Positions 51,007-59,949 of a stretch of 62,885 bases of DNA are shown here, piece by piece. The stretch spans positions 1-62,885 of the forward strand of contig CAIJKV010000270.1 in assembly GCA_903821335.1 (NCBI GenBank). The letters run 5' to 3'. The stretch is from an uncultured beta proteobacterium (GTDB taxonomy: Bacteria > Pseudomonadota > Gammaproteobacteria > Burkholderiales > Burkholderiaceae_B). Both the position numbers and the translations under genes were made by a program. Under the pieces are notes generated by a model. It did no database searches. It saw only the letters and a program-made list of their open reading frames with translations, and had not been told where the DNA came from. Numbering within the stretch: position 1 is the stretch's first letter; every line of letters starts with the position of its first letter.

Positions 51007-52209
51007 ATGTCACCGACTTCCATTTTTCACAATATCAGCCGACTGGTGCAGGGGCGCGGATCGATCGCGACGCTCGCACAAGAGGTCGCACGCCTGCGCG
51101 CCACGCGCGTCCTGATCGTGACTGACCCGGGGTTGGTTCTGACAGGCATTCCGGCACGGGTCGCCGCCTTGCTGTCCGATTTCAATGTGCAAATCTACAG
51201 CGACGTCGAGTCTGATCCAAGCGTCGAGAGTGTCGATGCCTGCGCCAGGTTCGTGGTCGAGCAGGGCATAGACCTGGTCATTGGCCTGGGCGGCGGCAGC
51301 CCCATCGATACCGCAAAATGCGCGTCGATCCTGGCGACGAATGGTGGCAAGACAGAGGACTATCTGGGCATTGAAAAAGTTCCCGCCCCCGGGTTGCCCA
51401 AGATCTTGATCCCGACCACGGCCGGCACAGGCAGCGAGGTCACCAACGTGGCCGTGCTCAGCCTGAAAAAACTGCGTACCAAGAAAGGGATCGTCAGCCG
51501 CTACCTGATGGCTGACACCGCGTTGCTGGACGCGGAGCTGACCGTTGGCTTGCCTGGCAAGATCACGGCCGCCACGGGCATGGATGCGCTGACCCACGCC
51601 ATCGAGGCCTACGTGTCGCGCTTTGCCCAGCCGCTCACCGATCATTTCGCGCTCGAGGCGATTCGCCGCCTGAGCAGGTCCTTGCGCACCGCCGTGCATT
51701 GTGGTGGCAACATCGATGCCCGTGAGGATGTCCTCACTGCCAGCTTGTATGCGGGGCTGGCCTTTGGCAGCGCAGCAACCGGGATGGTGCACGGACTGGC
51801 GATGCCGCTTGGCGGTCTCTACAACATTCCCCACGGCATCGCCAATGCGGTACTGCTACCCCATGTCATGAAGTTCAATCTGGTGGCTGCCGTCGAGCGG
51901 TTTGGTGACATTGCCCGGGCGATGGGCGAGTCGGTCGAGGGCTTGTCGCCACGTGCTGCGGCAGAACGCGCGATCCTGGCGGTGGAATCGCTGTCACAGG
52001 ACATTGGTATTGCGCGCTACATCGATGAACTCGGCATCCCGCGCAAGGCCATTGCTGATATCGCCAAGGATGCCATGACCAATTCCAGACAAGTCCTGCC
52101 CAACCCGCGCGAGGTCACGTACGAAGGACTGATCGGCATTCTGAACGACGCTTTCCTGCCCGAACCCGGTCGCCCGGCATCGGACACCTTTGGTGTGCTG
52201 ATGGCTTGA
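51007..52209 (+). CDS. Iron-containing alcohol dehydrogenase
   Basis: This 400-residue group III (Fe-dependent) alcohol dehydrogenase interconverts alcohols and aldehydes, or reduces maleylacetate-like ketones, with NAD(H). The NAD domain shows LIVTDPGLVLTGIPARVAALLSDF and VIGLGGGSPIDTAKCASIL. ILIPTTAGTGSEVTNVAVLS is the conserved nucleotide loop. Metal ligands occur in ATGMDALTHAIEAYVS and MVHGLAMPLGGLYNIPHGIANAVLLP. The ATG at 51007 has GGGGGA upstream. The frame extends 11 codons earlier without a good start. It is followed 172 bases later by a CMD-family gene. Substrate is unassigned. Confidence 0.93.
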   Translation: MSPTSIFHNISRLVQGRGSIATLAQEVARLRATRVLIVTDPGLVLTGIPARVAALLSDFNVQIYSDVESDPSVESVDACARFVVEQGIDLVIGLGGGSPIDTAKCASILATNGGKTEDYLGIEKVPAPGLPKILIPTTAGTGSEVTNVAVLSLKKLRTKKGIVSRYLMADTALLDAELTVGLPGKITAATGMDALTHAIEAYVSRFAQPLTDHFALEAIRRLSRSLRTAVHCGGNIDAREDVLTASLYAGLAFGSAATGMVHGLAMPLGGLYNIPHGIANAVLLPHVMKFNLVAAVERFGDIARAMGESVEGLSPRAAAERAILAVESLSQDIGIARYIDELGIPRKAIADIAKDAMTNSRQVLPNPREVTYEGLIGILNDAFLPEPGRPASDTFGVLMA

Positions 52210-52381
52210 GGCGGTGTTGGGCTGGCCGCACAGTACGTCCTGGCAACAAGGTCGACAGCGCGACGTGCGGCACGAGAAAGCGTTTATATTATGAGCGTCA
52301 ATGCCCATGCGCTGAACCACTCCGCGCGCCTGGTTCGACGCCTGTCACTCAACACCTTACAAAAATACCGAGACACACCTC

Positions 52382-52906
52382 ATGGCCCGAATTCCCTACG
52401 CTGACCTGACCACCCCCGAGGCAAAACCCCTGGTGGACCGCATTGTTGCCGAACGTGGCAACATCCTGCATCTTTACCAGATGCTGTTGCACAGCCCCCC
52501 GGTTGCCAGCGGCTGGCTCAACTACCTGACGTCGATCCGCCAGCTCAGCACGTTGCCGGCCTCGCTGCGCGAACTGGTAATCATGCGTGTGGCCGTGATC
52601 AACGGCGCTCCCTACGAGGCCGAGCAGCATGGCCCGATCGCGTTGCGCGAAGGCGTCACGCAGGCCCAGCTTGACGAGTTGAATACCTGGGAAAGTTCAG
52701 ACAAGTTCGACGCCACGCAGCGGGCTGTCCTGGCGTATACCGACGCCATGACAAAAACGATCCAGGTGCCTGAAGTGGTGTTTGCAGCCGTCAAGGCTGT
52801 GCTGAGCGACCGCCTGCTGGTTGAGTTGACCGCCACCGTTGGCGCCTACAACATGGTGTCGCGCTTTCTTGAAGCCTTGCAGATTCATTCGCACGACCAT
52901 CGTTAA
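52382..52906 (+). CDS. Carboxymuconolactone decarboxylase (CMD) family protein
   Basis: This 174-residue all-helical protein of the AhpD/CMD superfamily is recognised by SGWLNYLTSIRQLSTLPASLRELVIMRVAVINGAPYEAEQHGPIALREGVT and the following helix pair. The protein contains no cysteine at all, so the CxxC redox centre of AhpD is absent and a peroxidase role is excluded. Such members act as decarboxylases, isomerases or unknown enzymes. A TTATATTAT element lies in the 172-base gap upstream. A lipoprotein esterase gene follows 81 bases later. Function is unknown. Confidence 0.88.
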   Translation: MARIPYADLTTPEAKPLVDRIVAERGNILHLYQMLLHSPPVASGWLNYLTSIRQLSTLPASLRELVIMRVAVINGAPYEAEQHGPIALREGVTQAQLDELNTWESSDKFDATQRAVLAYTDAMTKTIQVPEVVFAAVKAVLSDRLLVELTATVGAYNMVSRFLEALQIHSHDHR

Positions 52907-52987
52907 TCCGAGTTTTAAATCGTTCACTCACTTGCCTGGCCAGCAATTAAATAATAAGAGCCATTTCAACAACAATCAGGAGACAGT

Positions 52988-54025
52988 ATGAAATCAATAC
53001 GTTCGTTCGTCCCGCTGGCTGCTGCCGCCGCCGTGCTCGCGTTGGCTGGTTGCGCCAGTCAGGACTTGTCCGTCAAGGAAGTGGGGTCCTACCACATAGG
53101 CGGGCGCCAGGTCACCCTGACAGGCTTGCCTGAACAGGAAATTATTTTTAGTCCGGGTGCCCCCCCGCTCAAGGTCAACCCAAATGGTGATTTTGAGGTT
53201 GAACAGATGTATGTGCATTACACCTTGCTCGCACAGCCCAAGGGCAAGGTGCCGCTCTTGCTCTGGCACGGCGGTGGACTGGCCGGCGTGACGTATGAAA
53301 CCAAACCCGACGGCAAACCGGGCTGGGAAATGTACTTTCTGAAAGCGGGCTGGGACACCTATGTCAGTGATGCGGTCGAACGTGGACGCGCGTCCTGGGC
53401 ACGGTTTCCCCAGATTTTCAAGAGCGACCCGATGTTTCGCACCAAGAAGGAAGCCTGGGAGTTATTCCGCTTTGGCAAGACCTATGCGACCAATCCTGCC
53501 GAGCGAGTCGCCATGCCTGATACAAAGTTCCCGATCGAGGCCTTTGATCAGTTCACCAAGCAGGGCATTCCGCGCTGGGTGACCAATGATGGTGTGACCC
53601 AGAAAGCTTACGACGAGTATGTCGATAAGGTATGCCCCTGCGTGATCCTGGTTCACAGCCAGGGTGGTAATTTTGGCATCACGGCCGCCCTGAACAACCC
53701 GAGCAAGGTCAAGGCACTGGTGCTGGTCGAGCCCAGTGGCGCGCCAGATCCTGACAAGACCGATATCAGCGCGTTGCGCAACATTCCTATCTTGTGGGTC
53801 TGGGGCGACTATCTCGACACGCAGCCGTTCTGGAAAAACATCTATGCTAAGCAAGAACAGTTCCGCGCTGCGGTCAATCGTATCGGTGGCAAGACCGAGT
53901 CCATTGTTCTGCCCTCTGCTGGCATCAAAGGCAACAGCCACATGATGATGATGGACCGCAACTCGGATCAGATCGCAGCCCTGATCCAGGACTTTCTCGT
54001 GAGTCGGGGTCTGTCCACCAAGTAA
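52988..54025 (+). CDS. Alpha/beta-hydrolase-fold lipoprotein (esterase-like)
   Basis: This 345-residue protein has a lipoprotein signal (ALAGC, Cys22). The alpha/beta-hydrolase domain includes VPLLLWHGGGLAGVTYETKP, the nucleophile elbow HSQGGNFGITAALNNPSKVKALVLVEPSG and an Asp/His region (NIPILWVWGDYLDT; KGNSHMMMMDRNSDQIAALI). A CPC motif just before the nucleophile strand may form a disulfide. It would act in the periplasm or outer membrane on an ester substrate. AGGAGACAGT precedes the ATG. The gene is followed by a strong hairpin. It may be functionally linked with the CMD gene upstream. Confidence 0.9.
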   Translation: MKSIRSFVPLAAAAAVLALAGCASQDLSVKEVGSYHIGGRQVTLTGLPEQEIIFSPGAPPLKVNPNGDFEVEQMYVHYTLLAQPKGKVPLLLWHGGGLAGVTYETKPDGKPGWEMYFLKAGWDTYVSDAVERGRASWARFPQIFKSDPMFRTKKEAWELFRFGKTYATNPAERVAMPDTKFPIEAFDQFTKQGIPRWVTNDGVTQKAYDEYVDKVCPCVILVHSQGGNFGITAALNNPSKVKALVLVEPSGAPDPDKTDISALRNIPILWVWGDYLDTQPFWKNIYAKQEQFRAAVNRIGGKTESIVLPSAGIKGNSHMMMMDRNSDQIAALIQDFLVSRGLSTK

Positions 54026-54038
54026 GTGACCCAAGACC

Positions 54039-54072
54039 CCCTCAGGGCGCGACACCCGGTCCGCCCTGAGGG
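54039..54072. terminator. Strong hairpin between esterase and amidohydrolase genes
   Basis: CCCTCAGGGCG (54039-54049) pairs exactly with CGCCCTGAGGG (54062-54072) around a 12-base loop, 14 bases after the esterase stop. A short TT-rich tail follows. It likely serves two convergent genes. Confidence 0.6.
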
Positions 54073-54106
54073 TTGTATCGTGGCCCGGTGCGCCCCGGCA
54101 GTAACT

Positions 54107-54994
54107 TCAGAAATCGTATAGACGTGCCGCATTGTCGACCAGGATTTTCTTTGCCCGTTCGGGGGTTTGTGCCCACTGGATCAGGCGCTGCAGCGCGGCC
54201 AGGTTGTCTTCGTGGTGAAATTTTTCAATCAACTCGGGGCGGCGGACATGGCCTTTGGGCGGAAAGGGATGGGGCCAGTCCGACCCCCACACCAGGCGAT
54301 CTTCATTGGCGTTGATCAAGGCCTGCGCAAAGGGTTCCAGATCCGGGTAGCCGCCAGCCTCGGACACACGATAAGGTGCCGAAAGCTTGACGTAGACCTT
54401 GCCCGCGCGCACCAGCGACAGTAGTGCGTCGAAACCTGGCTGATGCAGGGGCTTTGTGGCGTCCAGTCGTCCAAAGTGGTCGATCACGACAGTGACGCAG
54501 GCATCCATGAATGTGTCATGCAGGCGGTCGATGACCCCCAGGTTCGTGTAGAGCTGGACATGCCAGCCTAACGGCGAGACCTGCTGTGCAGTCTGCTTGA
54601 ACTGTTGCTGCGCGATGGCCGGGTCACTCTGGCCGATCGTTTCCAGATTCAGTCGCGTGCCTCGCACGCCCGCCTGATGCAGTGCAGCGAGCGTTTGCGC
54701 GGACGTGTCTGGCTCGATCACGGCTACACCGCGGGCGGTTTCGCCAATTGTGCGCAGTGCCCATAACAGGCAGGCGTTATCCGTGCCATACGGGCTCGGA
54801 TGCACGATCACCACGCGTTCGACCCCGATTGCACGGTGCATGGCGTGCAAGTCTTCAATGCTCGCCAGGTCCGGTGTGTAGTGCCGCCCAGGTGAAAATG
54901 GAAACTGGGCCGCGGGCGGGAAGACATGCGTGTGGCAGTCGCAGATACCGTGCAGGCCCAGCGGCACAGACTGTGCAATCGAGGGTGTGGTCAT
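54107..54994 (-). CDS. Amidohydrolase family protein (2-pyrone-4,6-dicarboxylate lactonase-like)
   Basis: This 295-residue TIM-barrel metal hydrolase has the N-terminal metal motif CDCHTHVF, a VIDHFGRLDATKPL strand and the C-terminal catalytic Asp in LVWGSDWPHPFPPKG. These fit the LigI branch, which opens 2-pyrone-4,6-dicarboxylate or related lactones. The frame runs much further upstream, but the ATG at 54994, one base after the aldolase stop, gives the proper family start (MTTPSIAQ, then HGICDCHTHV). It is the last gene of a minus-strand run with aldolase, hydroxyacid dehydrogenase and TRAP genes, so it probably hydrolyses an intermediate of that pathway. Confidence 0.88.
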   Translation of the reverse strand: MTTPSIAQSVPLGLHGICDCHTHVFPPAAQFPFSPGRHYTPDLASIEDLHAMHRAIGVERVVIVHPSPYGTDNACLLWALRTIGETARGVAVIEPDTSAQTLAALHQAGVRGTRLNLETIGQSDPAIAQQQFKQTAQQVSPLGWHVQLYTNLGVIDRLHDTFMDACVTVVIDHFGRLDATKPLHQPGFDALLSLVRAGKVYVKLSAPYRVSEAGGYPDLEPFAQALINANEDRLVWGSDWPHPFPPKGHVRRPELIEKFHHEDNLAALQRLIQWAQTPERAKKILVDNAARLYDF

Positions 54995-54995
54995 G

Positions 54996-55796
54996 TCAGC
55001 ACGAGTAGGCAGGGTAGCCGCCAGGCTCGGCATCAAGCAAGCGGAGCATGGCGTGCCATTCAAGTTCGCCATAGGGGCGGCGCACAGATGGCTGGTAAAG
55101 GTGGGCTGAGCGTTCCAGGATTTCAGCCGGTGGCAGCAGCAGGTCGGTGCCGGCTGCCATGGCGTCGACTTGCGCGCGGCACGACATTTCAAGCTGGTAC
55201 ATCAGGTTAAACGCCTGCGGCACCGAGGCGCCACTGGTCAGCAAACCGTGATTACGCAGGATCATTGCGTGGTGTTGCCCGAGATCATGCACCAGGCGTT
55301 CACGCTCGGCCAGGTCGACGGCAGGGCCTTCAAAGTCGTGATAGGCCAGGTGATGATTGAACCGGCTGGCGGTCTGGGTCAGTGGCAGCAAGCCGCATTG
55401 CATTGAGGCAACCGCCATGCCGGCACGTGTGTGGGTATGGATCACACACTGCACGTCCTTGCGTGCGGTATGGATACAGCCATGAATCACGTAGCCCGAT
55501 TTGTTGATGCCGTAGTCGGTATCCGGCTTGCGGACGATTTCACCTTCGACAGTGATGCGTACCAGGCTCGAGGCGGTGATTTCCTTGTACAGCAGGCCAT
55601 ACAGATTGATCAGTAAGTCTTGCGTGCCCGGGATACGCGCGGTGATGTGGTTATAGATCAGGTCGGTCATGCCGAACTTGTCCATCAGGCGATAACAGGC
55701 CGCCAGTGTGACGCGGGTTTCCCATTCTTCCTGGCTGATCTTGCCGAACAGGCACTCAAACTGAGTCGAATATTTTCCGGTCAAGGCTGTCTCCAC
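54996..55796 (-). CDS. Class II aldolase/adducin family protein
   Basis: This 266-residue zinc-dependent aldolase fold is recognised by LMDKFGMTDLIYNHITARIPG, INLYGLLYKEITASSLVRI, and the metal-site motifs IHTHTRAGMAVASMQCGLLP (first His pair) and ILRNHGLLTSGASVPQAFNLMYQLE (third His). Family members cleave or join sugar phosphates, decarboxylate, or in adducin-like forms act without aldol chemistry. Its pairing with an amidohydrolase one base downstream (TGA then ATG) suggests successive steps. A 107-base gap separates it from the hydroxyacid dehydrogenase gene; all are on the same strand. Confidence 0.9.
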   Translation of the reverse strand: METALTGKYSTQFECLFGKISQEEWETRVTLAACYRLMDKFGMTDLIYNHITARIPGTQDLLINLYGLLYKEITASSLVRITVEGEIVRKPDTDYGINKSGYVIHGCIHTARKDVQCVIHTHTRAGMAVASMQCGLLPLTQTASRFNHHLAYHDFEGPAVDLAERERLVHDLGQHHAMILRNHGLLTSGASVPQAFNLMYQLEMSCRAQVDAMAAGTDLLLPPAEILERSAHLYQPSVRRPYGELEWHAMLRLLDAEPGGYPAYSC

Positions 55797-55903
55797 TGCA
55801 TGATTTGAGTGTTGTGTTTATCTTCCAGTACGCCCGGCTTGAATCAGGACAGGCCCGGCATGTCGATCGTGGAAATAGTAAACGTTTGGACAAAAAGCGA
55901 AAG

Positions 55904-56890
55904 TTATTTCTGTATGGGCGTTGCGACGACAAGATCGGCTGCGGGCAAAGGTTGGCCCGCTTCGAACAACTGGATATTTCGAAAAATATGGCCGACGATG
56001 TTGGCCAGGTTATCAAAGACACCCGCTGCAGCGTGCGGGGTCACGACCACCTGATCCATGTGCAGGAGTGGGTGACTGGCCGGTGGCGGTTCGCTTTCAA
56101 AGGTGTCCAGGCCCGCTGCGGCCAGCCGCCCCAGGTTCAGGGCCTGCAACAGTGCGGCTTCGTCAATGAGTTCACCGCGCGCGGTGTTGATCAGGATGGC
56201 CGTTGGTTTCATTTTTGACAACATGTTCGCGTCAATGAGGTGGTGCGTGGCCGGTGTGGACGGTATGTGCAGGCTCAGGATGTCACTTTGCGCGAACAGG
56301 GTGTCATGGTCGACGTAGGTCGCGTGTGCAAGCGTTTCGAGGGCAGGGTCCACGCGCGTGCGGCTGTGATAAATCACATTGACATCAAACCCTTGCAATC
56401 GCTTGGCCACCTGGCGGGCGATATTGCCAAAACCAAGCAGCCCCACAGTTTTACCAGCCAGCTGAAAGCACAAGGTACGCAACGCCGCTGGAATCCATTG
56501 CCCTTGCGTCAGACTGCGGTGCGCCAGCGGCAGGCGGCGCAAGACCGCCAGCATCAGCATGACGGTATGCTCGGCAACCGGGCCTGCGCTGGCACCCGGC
56601 GTGATCGCAACGGTGACCCCGGCCTCGCGCGCGGCCTGCAGGTCGATCTTGTCGATGCCCACACCCCACTTCTGGATCATTTTTAAGTGAGGAGCCTGAA
56701 GGATCAGGTCCCTGTCCATCCAGGTGGCAGCCGGTACCGCATAGTTTGCTCGGGCCAGCATCTGCACATGCTCAGTCCGCGCATGGGTTTGTGCAAAAAT
56801 CAGGCAAAACCCCGGTGGTGCCAGGCGTTCGATTTCAGCGCGCGTCACGGCCGCCACTGGGGTCAGAAAGGCAATAAGCGGTGTGGCCAT
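55904..56890 (-). CDS. D-isomer-specific 2-hydroxyacid dehydrogenase
   Basis: This 328-residue NAD-dependent dehydrogenase carries GLLGFGNIARQVAKRLQGFDVNVIYHSRT (Rossmann). ILINTARGELIDEAALLQAL contains the catalytic Arg region, AGLDTFESEPPPASHPLL the Glu, and VVVTPHAAAGVFDN the His. It starts at the ATG at 56890. Longer readings overlap the TRAP permease gene and were rejected. It follows that gene by 26 bases, so it likely belongs to the TRAP operon and acts on the imported acid. Its substrate would be a 2-keto or 2-hydroxy acid. The other dehydrogenase at 40 kb differs in its cofactor loop and is not a recent duplicate. Confidence 0.92.
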   Translation of the reverse strand: MATPLIAFLTPVAAVTRAEIERLAPPGFCLIFAQTHARTEHVQMLARANYAVPAATWMDRDLILQAPHLKMIQKWGVGIDKIDLQAAREAGVTVAITPGASAGPVAEHTVMLMLAVLRRLPLAHRSLTQGQWIPAALRTLCFQLAGKTVGLLGFGNIARQVAKRLQGFDVNVIYHSRTRVDPALETLAHATYVDHDTLFAQSDILSLHIPSTPATHHLIDANMLSKMKPTAILINTARGELIDEAALLQALNLGRLAAAGLDTFESEPPPASHPLLHMDQVVVTPHAAAGVFDNLANIVGHIFRNIQLFEAGQPLPAADLVVATPIQK

Positions 56891-56916
56891 GTCAGTCGTG
56901 CCAGTCCTTGAGCCGA

Positions 56917-58827
56917 CTACAGAAAGCCGATTGAAATCCAGGGTACGGCGGCCACAATGATGACGCCGATCAGGAGCGCGATCATGTAGCCGACGATGGG
57001 TCGTATGCCCACGTCCGGGTTGACATGTCCGATCGCGCACGCGGCGTAATAGCCCACGCCCAGTGGCGGCGCGAACAGCCCCAGCCCCATCGAGAGCACC
57101 ACGACCATCGCGTAGTGCACGTCGTTGATCCCCAACTGGCGTGCGATCGGGAACAGCAAGGGCCCGAACAGCACGATGGCCGGAATGCCTTCCAGCACAG
57201 AGCCAAGAACGATGAAGGCGACCACCGATACCGCCATGAACATGGGGGCGCCACCCGGCAGCCCTCCCATGACTTCAGCCAGCAGCCGCGAAAAGCCTGA
57301 CTGGGTCAGGCCCCAGGCCATCGCGGTCGCCGTCCCGATGATCATCAGGATCGCACCCGACAGCGAGGCCGTGTTGACCAGCATGGGACCCAGGCGTTTC
57401 CAGTCAAACTGGCGGTATACGACGATGCCGGCCACGATGGCGTAGACAATGCCGATGGTCGATACTTCGGTCGCTGTGGCGACCCCATTGACGACCGCCG
57501 CCCGGATGACAAAGGGCAGCGCCAGCGCTGGGAATGCGATGATAAACAGGCGCAATACTTTGAGGGGTGGCGTGCGCTCAACACCGCTCAAGTCTTCGTG
57601 CCGATAGCGAAACCAGACCACCATGCACAGCGTGATGCCCAGGACGACAGCCGGTAGCAAACCGCCCGTGAACAAGGCAGCGATCGACACGCCGGTGACT
57701 GAACCAATGGTGATCAACACCAGGCTGGGCGGCACCGTTTCGGTCTGGGCACCCGTGGCCGACAGCAGTGCCACCAGGTCGCCTTCCTTGGCGCCGCGTT
57801 TTTTCATTTCCGGAAATAGCGCCGGGGCAACGGCCGCCATGTCGGCAGCTTTGGAACCCGAAATGCCCGAGACCAGGTACATCGCGCCGATCAGGACATA
57901 AGACAGACCACCGCGCACGCGTCCCAGCATTCCCGCGAGGAACGCCACCATGGCGCGCGCCATGCCGGTCATCTCGATCAGTAAGCCCAGGAACACGAAC
58001 AACGGCACCGACAGCAGGATCAGGTGCGACATGCCATCGTCCATGCGCCCCACCATGACCGGCAGAGGGGTACTGGTGCTGAGTGCCAGGTAGCTGAACG
58101 TGCCCAGGCCGAAGGCGAAGGCGATCGGAATCCCTGCAAACACGCTGCACGCGACGACACCCACGAAGAAGATCAGAAGATTCAGTCGGCCAAGATCCTG
58201 GAACAGGGGCTCGGCCAGCCAGAAAACCGCCACGATGGCGGCCACGATCAGGATGGCGCGAACCACCTGCTTGCGGTCAGCAATGCGCAACAGGCGAATC
58301 GCTGCGAACGCCATCATAAGTGCCACACCGACGGGCAACGCCGCTGCGCGCCAGGCATTGGTAATCTCAAGCGCGGGAGTGGTGATGGCCAACTCGTCCA
58401 TCGCATATTCCAGTGACGGCCAGGCGATCATGATCAGGAACGCCAGCGAGGCACTGATGGCTACGGCGTCGAGTAAGGCGCGATTGGTCGGGGAGACTTT
58501 GCTGACCAACGCAGTCATGCGCATGTGTTCGCCACGACGAAACGCAACGACTGAACCCAGCATGGCCATCCAGAGGAACAGGATGGAGGCGAGTTCATCG
58601 GACCAGACCAGGGGACTATGCAAGACGAACCTGGCAAACACGCCGCAAAACAGCACCACGATGTCAGCCAGCACGAGCAGGGCTGCCGGTATTTCAACCA
58701 GCAGACCCAGCACCGTGTCGATGTTTTTAAGCAATGGCCGCTCGGCGAGCGCGACGGGTACGCCGTGCTCGCCATACAAAGTCCGATCATCGGCGGGGTC
58801 GCCGGTTATCGGATCAAGTGAACTCAT
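56917..58827 (-). CDS. TRAP transporter permease, fused DctQ-DctM
   Basis: This 636-residue membrane protein joins the small (DctQ, residues about 35-190, four TM) and large (DctM, about 210-630, twelve TM) TRAP subunits in one chain. DctQ features include ELASILFLWMAMLGSVVAFRRGEHMRM. DctM features include AGIPIAFAFGLGTFSYLALS, VPLFVFLGLLIEMTGMARAMV, ISGSKAADMAAVAPALFPEM, TGAQTETVPPSLVLITIGS and GSVLEGIPAIVLFGPLLFPIA. It drives sodium-coupled uptake of a carboxylate delivered by the periplasmic DctP. Its start overlaps the DctP stop (ATGA). Fusion of the two subunits is known but less common than separate genes. Confidence 0.93.
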   Translation of the reverse strand: MSSLDPITGDPADDRTLYGEHGVPVALAERPLLKNIDTVLGLLVEIPAALLVLADIVVLFCGVFARFVLHSPLVWSDELASILFLWMAMLGSVVAFRRGEHMRMTALVSKVSPTNRALLDAVAISASLAFLIMIAWPSLEYAMDELAITTPALEITNAWRAAALPVGVALMMAFAAIRLLRIADRKQVVRAILIVAAIVAVFWLAEPLFQDLGRLNLLIFFVGVVACSVFAGIPIAFAFGLGTFSYLALSTSTPLPVMVGRMDDGMSHLILLSVPLFVFLGLLIEMTGMARAMVAFLAGMLGRVRGGLSYVLIGAMYLVSGISGSKAADMAAVAPALFPEMKKRGAKEGDLVALLSATGAQTETVPPSLVLITIGSVTGVSIAALFTGGLLPAVVLGITLCMVVWFRYRHEDLSGVERTPPLKVLRLFIIAFPALALPFVIRAAVVNGVATATEVSTIGIVYAIVAGIVVYRQFDWKRLGPMLVNTASLSGAILMIIGTATAMAWGLTQSGFSRLLAEVMGGLPGGAPMFMAVSVVAFIVLGSVLEGIPAIVLFGPLLFPIARQLGINDVHYAMVVVLSMGLGLFAPPLGVGYYAACAIGHVNPDVGIRPIVGYMIALLIGVIIVAAVPWISIGFL

Positions 58828-59834
58828 GCCAGTTTGCCTACACTACGCTCAAGAATTGCCCAGGCCTGCTCGCCAAACTTGGCCTTCCATTCGGCGTAGA
58901 AGCCGGCACTACGCAGTTTTTCGCGGAAGCTCTCGGTCGTTGGCGTGTTGAATGTCAGGCCTTTGGTGGCCAGGCTGTTTTGCAGCGAACCATTGAGCTT
59001 GAACACATCGATGCGTTCTTTCATGCCCGCCTCGTTGATGTTGCGGGCTACGATGGCGCGCACGTCGGCTGGAATCTTTTCCCAAGCCTTCTTGTTTGCC
59101 AGGAACCAGAAACCATCCCACATGTGGTTGGTCATCGAGCAATATTTCTGCACTTCGTACAGCTTGGCAGTGTCGATAATCGCGAGCGGGTTTTCCTGAC
59201 CTTCAACCACTTTAGTCTGCAGGGCTGAATAGACCTCGGCAAAGTTGATCGACGCGGGGGCAGCATCGAGGGCCTTGAACATGGAAGTCCAGAGAGGCGA
59301 CACCGGCACGCGGATCTTCATCCCTTTGAGGTCTGCTGCCGTCACGATAGGCTTGGTCGACGAGGTGATCTGGCGGAAACCGTTGTCCCAGATCTTGTCC
59401 ATGGCGACGAGGTTGGCCTTGGCGATCTGACTGCGCACGTAAGTGCCCAGGTCGCCATCGAGCGCTGACCAGACTTTTTCGTAGTCGGGGAAGGCGAAAC
59501 CGATGCCCGTGATGCCGGAGGCTGGCACCAACGTCTGCAGGATCAGGCCCGACAGCGTGAAGAACTCAACGCCACCCGAACGAACCTGGCTGAGCATGTC
59601 GGTGTCATTGCCCAATTGGCTGTTGGGGAATATTTCGATTTTGACGCGACCATTGGTCTGGTTAAGAATGGCCTCGACCATTTCTTTCGCACGCGTATTC
59701 ATCGGGTGCGTCACAGGCAGGTTGTTGGCGTACTTGTAGTTGAATTCTGCTTTCTGGCCAAAGACACTGGTAAACGGCGCGGCAATGGCACCAGCGCCAG
59801 CGCCGACAATAAGAGTACGTCGTGTGATGTTCAT
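58824..59834 (-). CDS. TRAP transporter periplasmic substrate-binding protein (DctP)
   Basis: This 336-residue DctP-family protein binds a carboxylate in the periplasm and delivers it to the fused permease. It opens with MNITRRTLIVGAGAGAIAAP, a twin-arginine-like signal. GGAG six bases before this ATG supports the start at 59834, not the ATG four codons upstream. Mature segments include HPMNTRAKEMVEAILNQTNGRVKIEIFPNSQLGNDTDMLSQVRSGGVEF, WDNGFRQITSSTKPI (the Arg clamp region) and NFAEVYSALQTKVVEGQENPL. Tat export would mean the protein folds in the cytoplasm, plausible if it binds a cofactor or metal. The ligand is not determined. Confidence 0.93.
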   Translation of the reverse strand: MNITRRTLIVGAGAGAIAAPFTSVFGQKAEFNYKYANNLPVTHPMNTRAKEMVEAILNQTNGRVKIEIFPNSQLGNDTDMLSQVRSGGVEFFTLSGLILQTLVPASGITGIGFAFPDYEKVWSALDGDLGTYVRSQIAKANLVAMDKIWDNGFRQITSSTKPIVTAADLKGMKIRVPVSPLWTSMFKALDAAPASINFAEVYSALQTKVVEGQENPLAIIDTAKLYEVQKYCSMTNHMWDGFWFLANKKAWEKIPADVRAIVARNINEAGMKERIDVFKLNGSLQNSLATKGLTFNTPTTESFREKLRSAGFYAEWKAKFGEQAWAILERSVGKLA

Positions 59835-59949
59835 TGTTGTCTCCATCAGGGTAACTAGAATTTGTCGCCAGAACTTGGCTGGAAAAGCAGGGTTTTACCA
59901 CGCAAGTCTGGCTAAAACAGGGCTCAATGGTGCGTAGTGCGGGTAGTCC

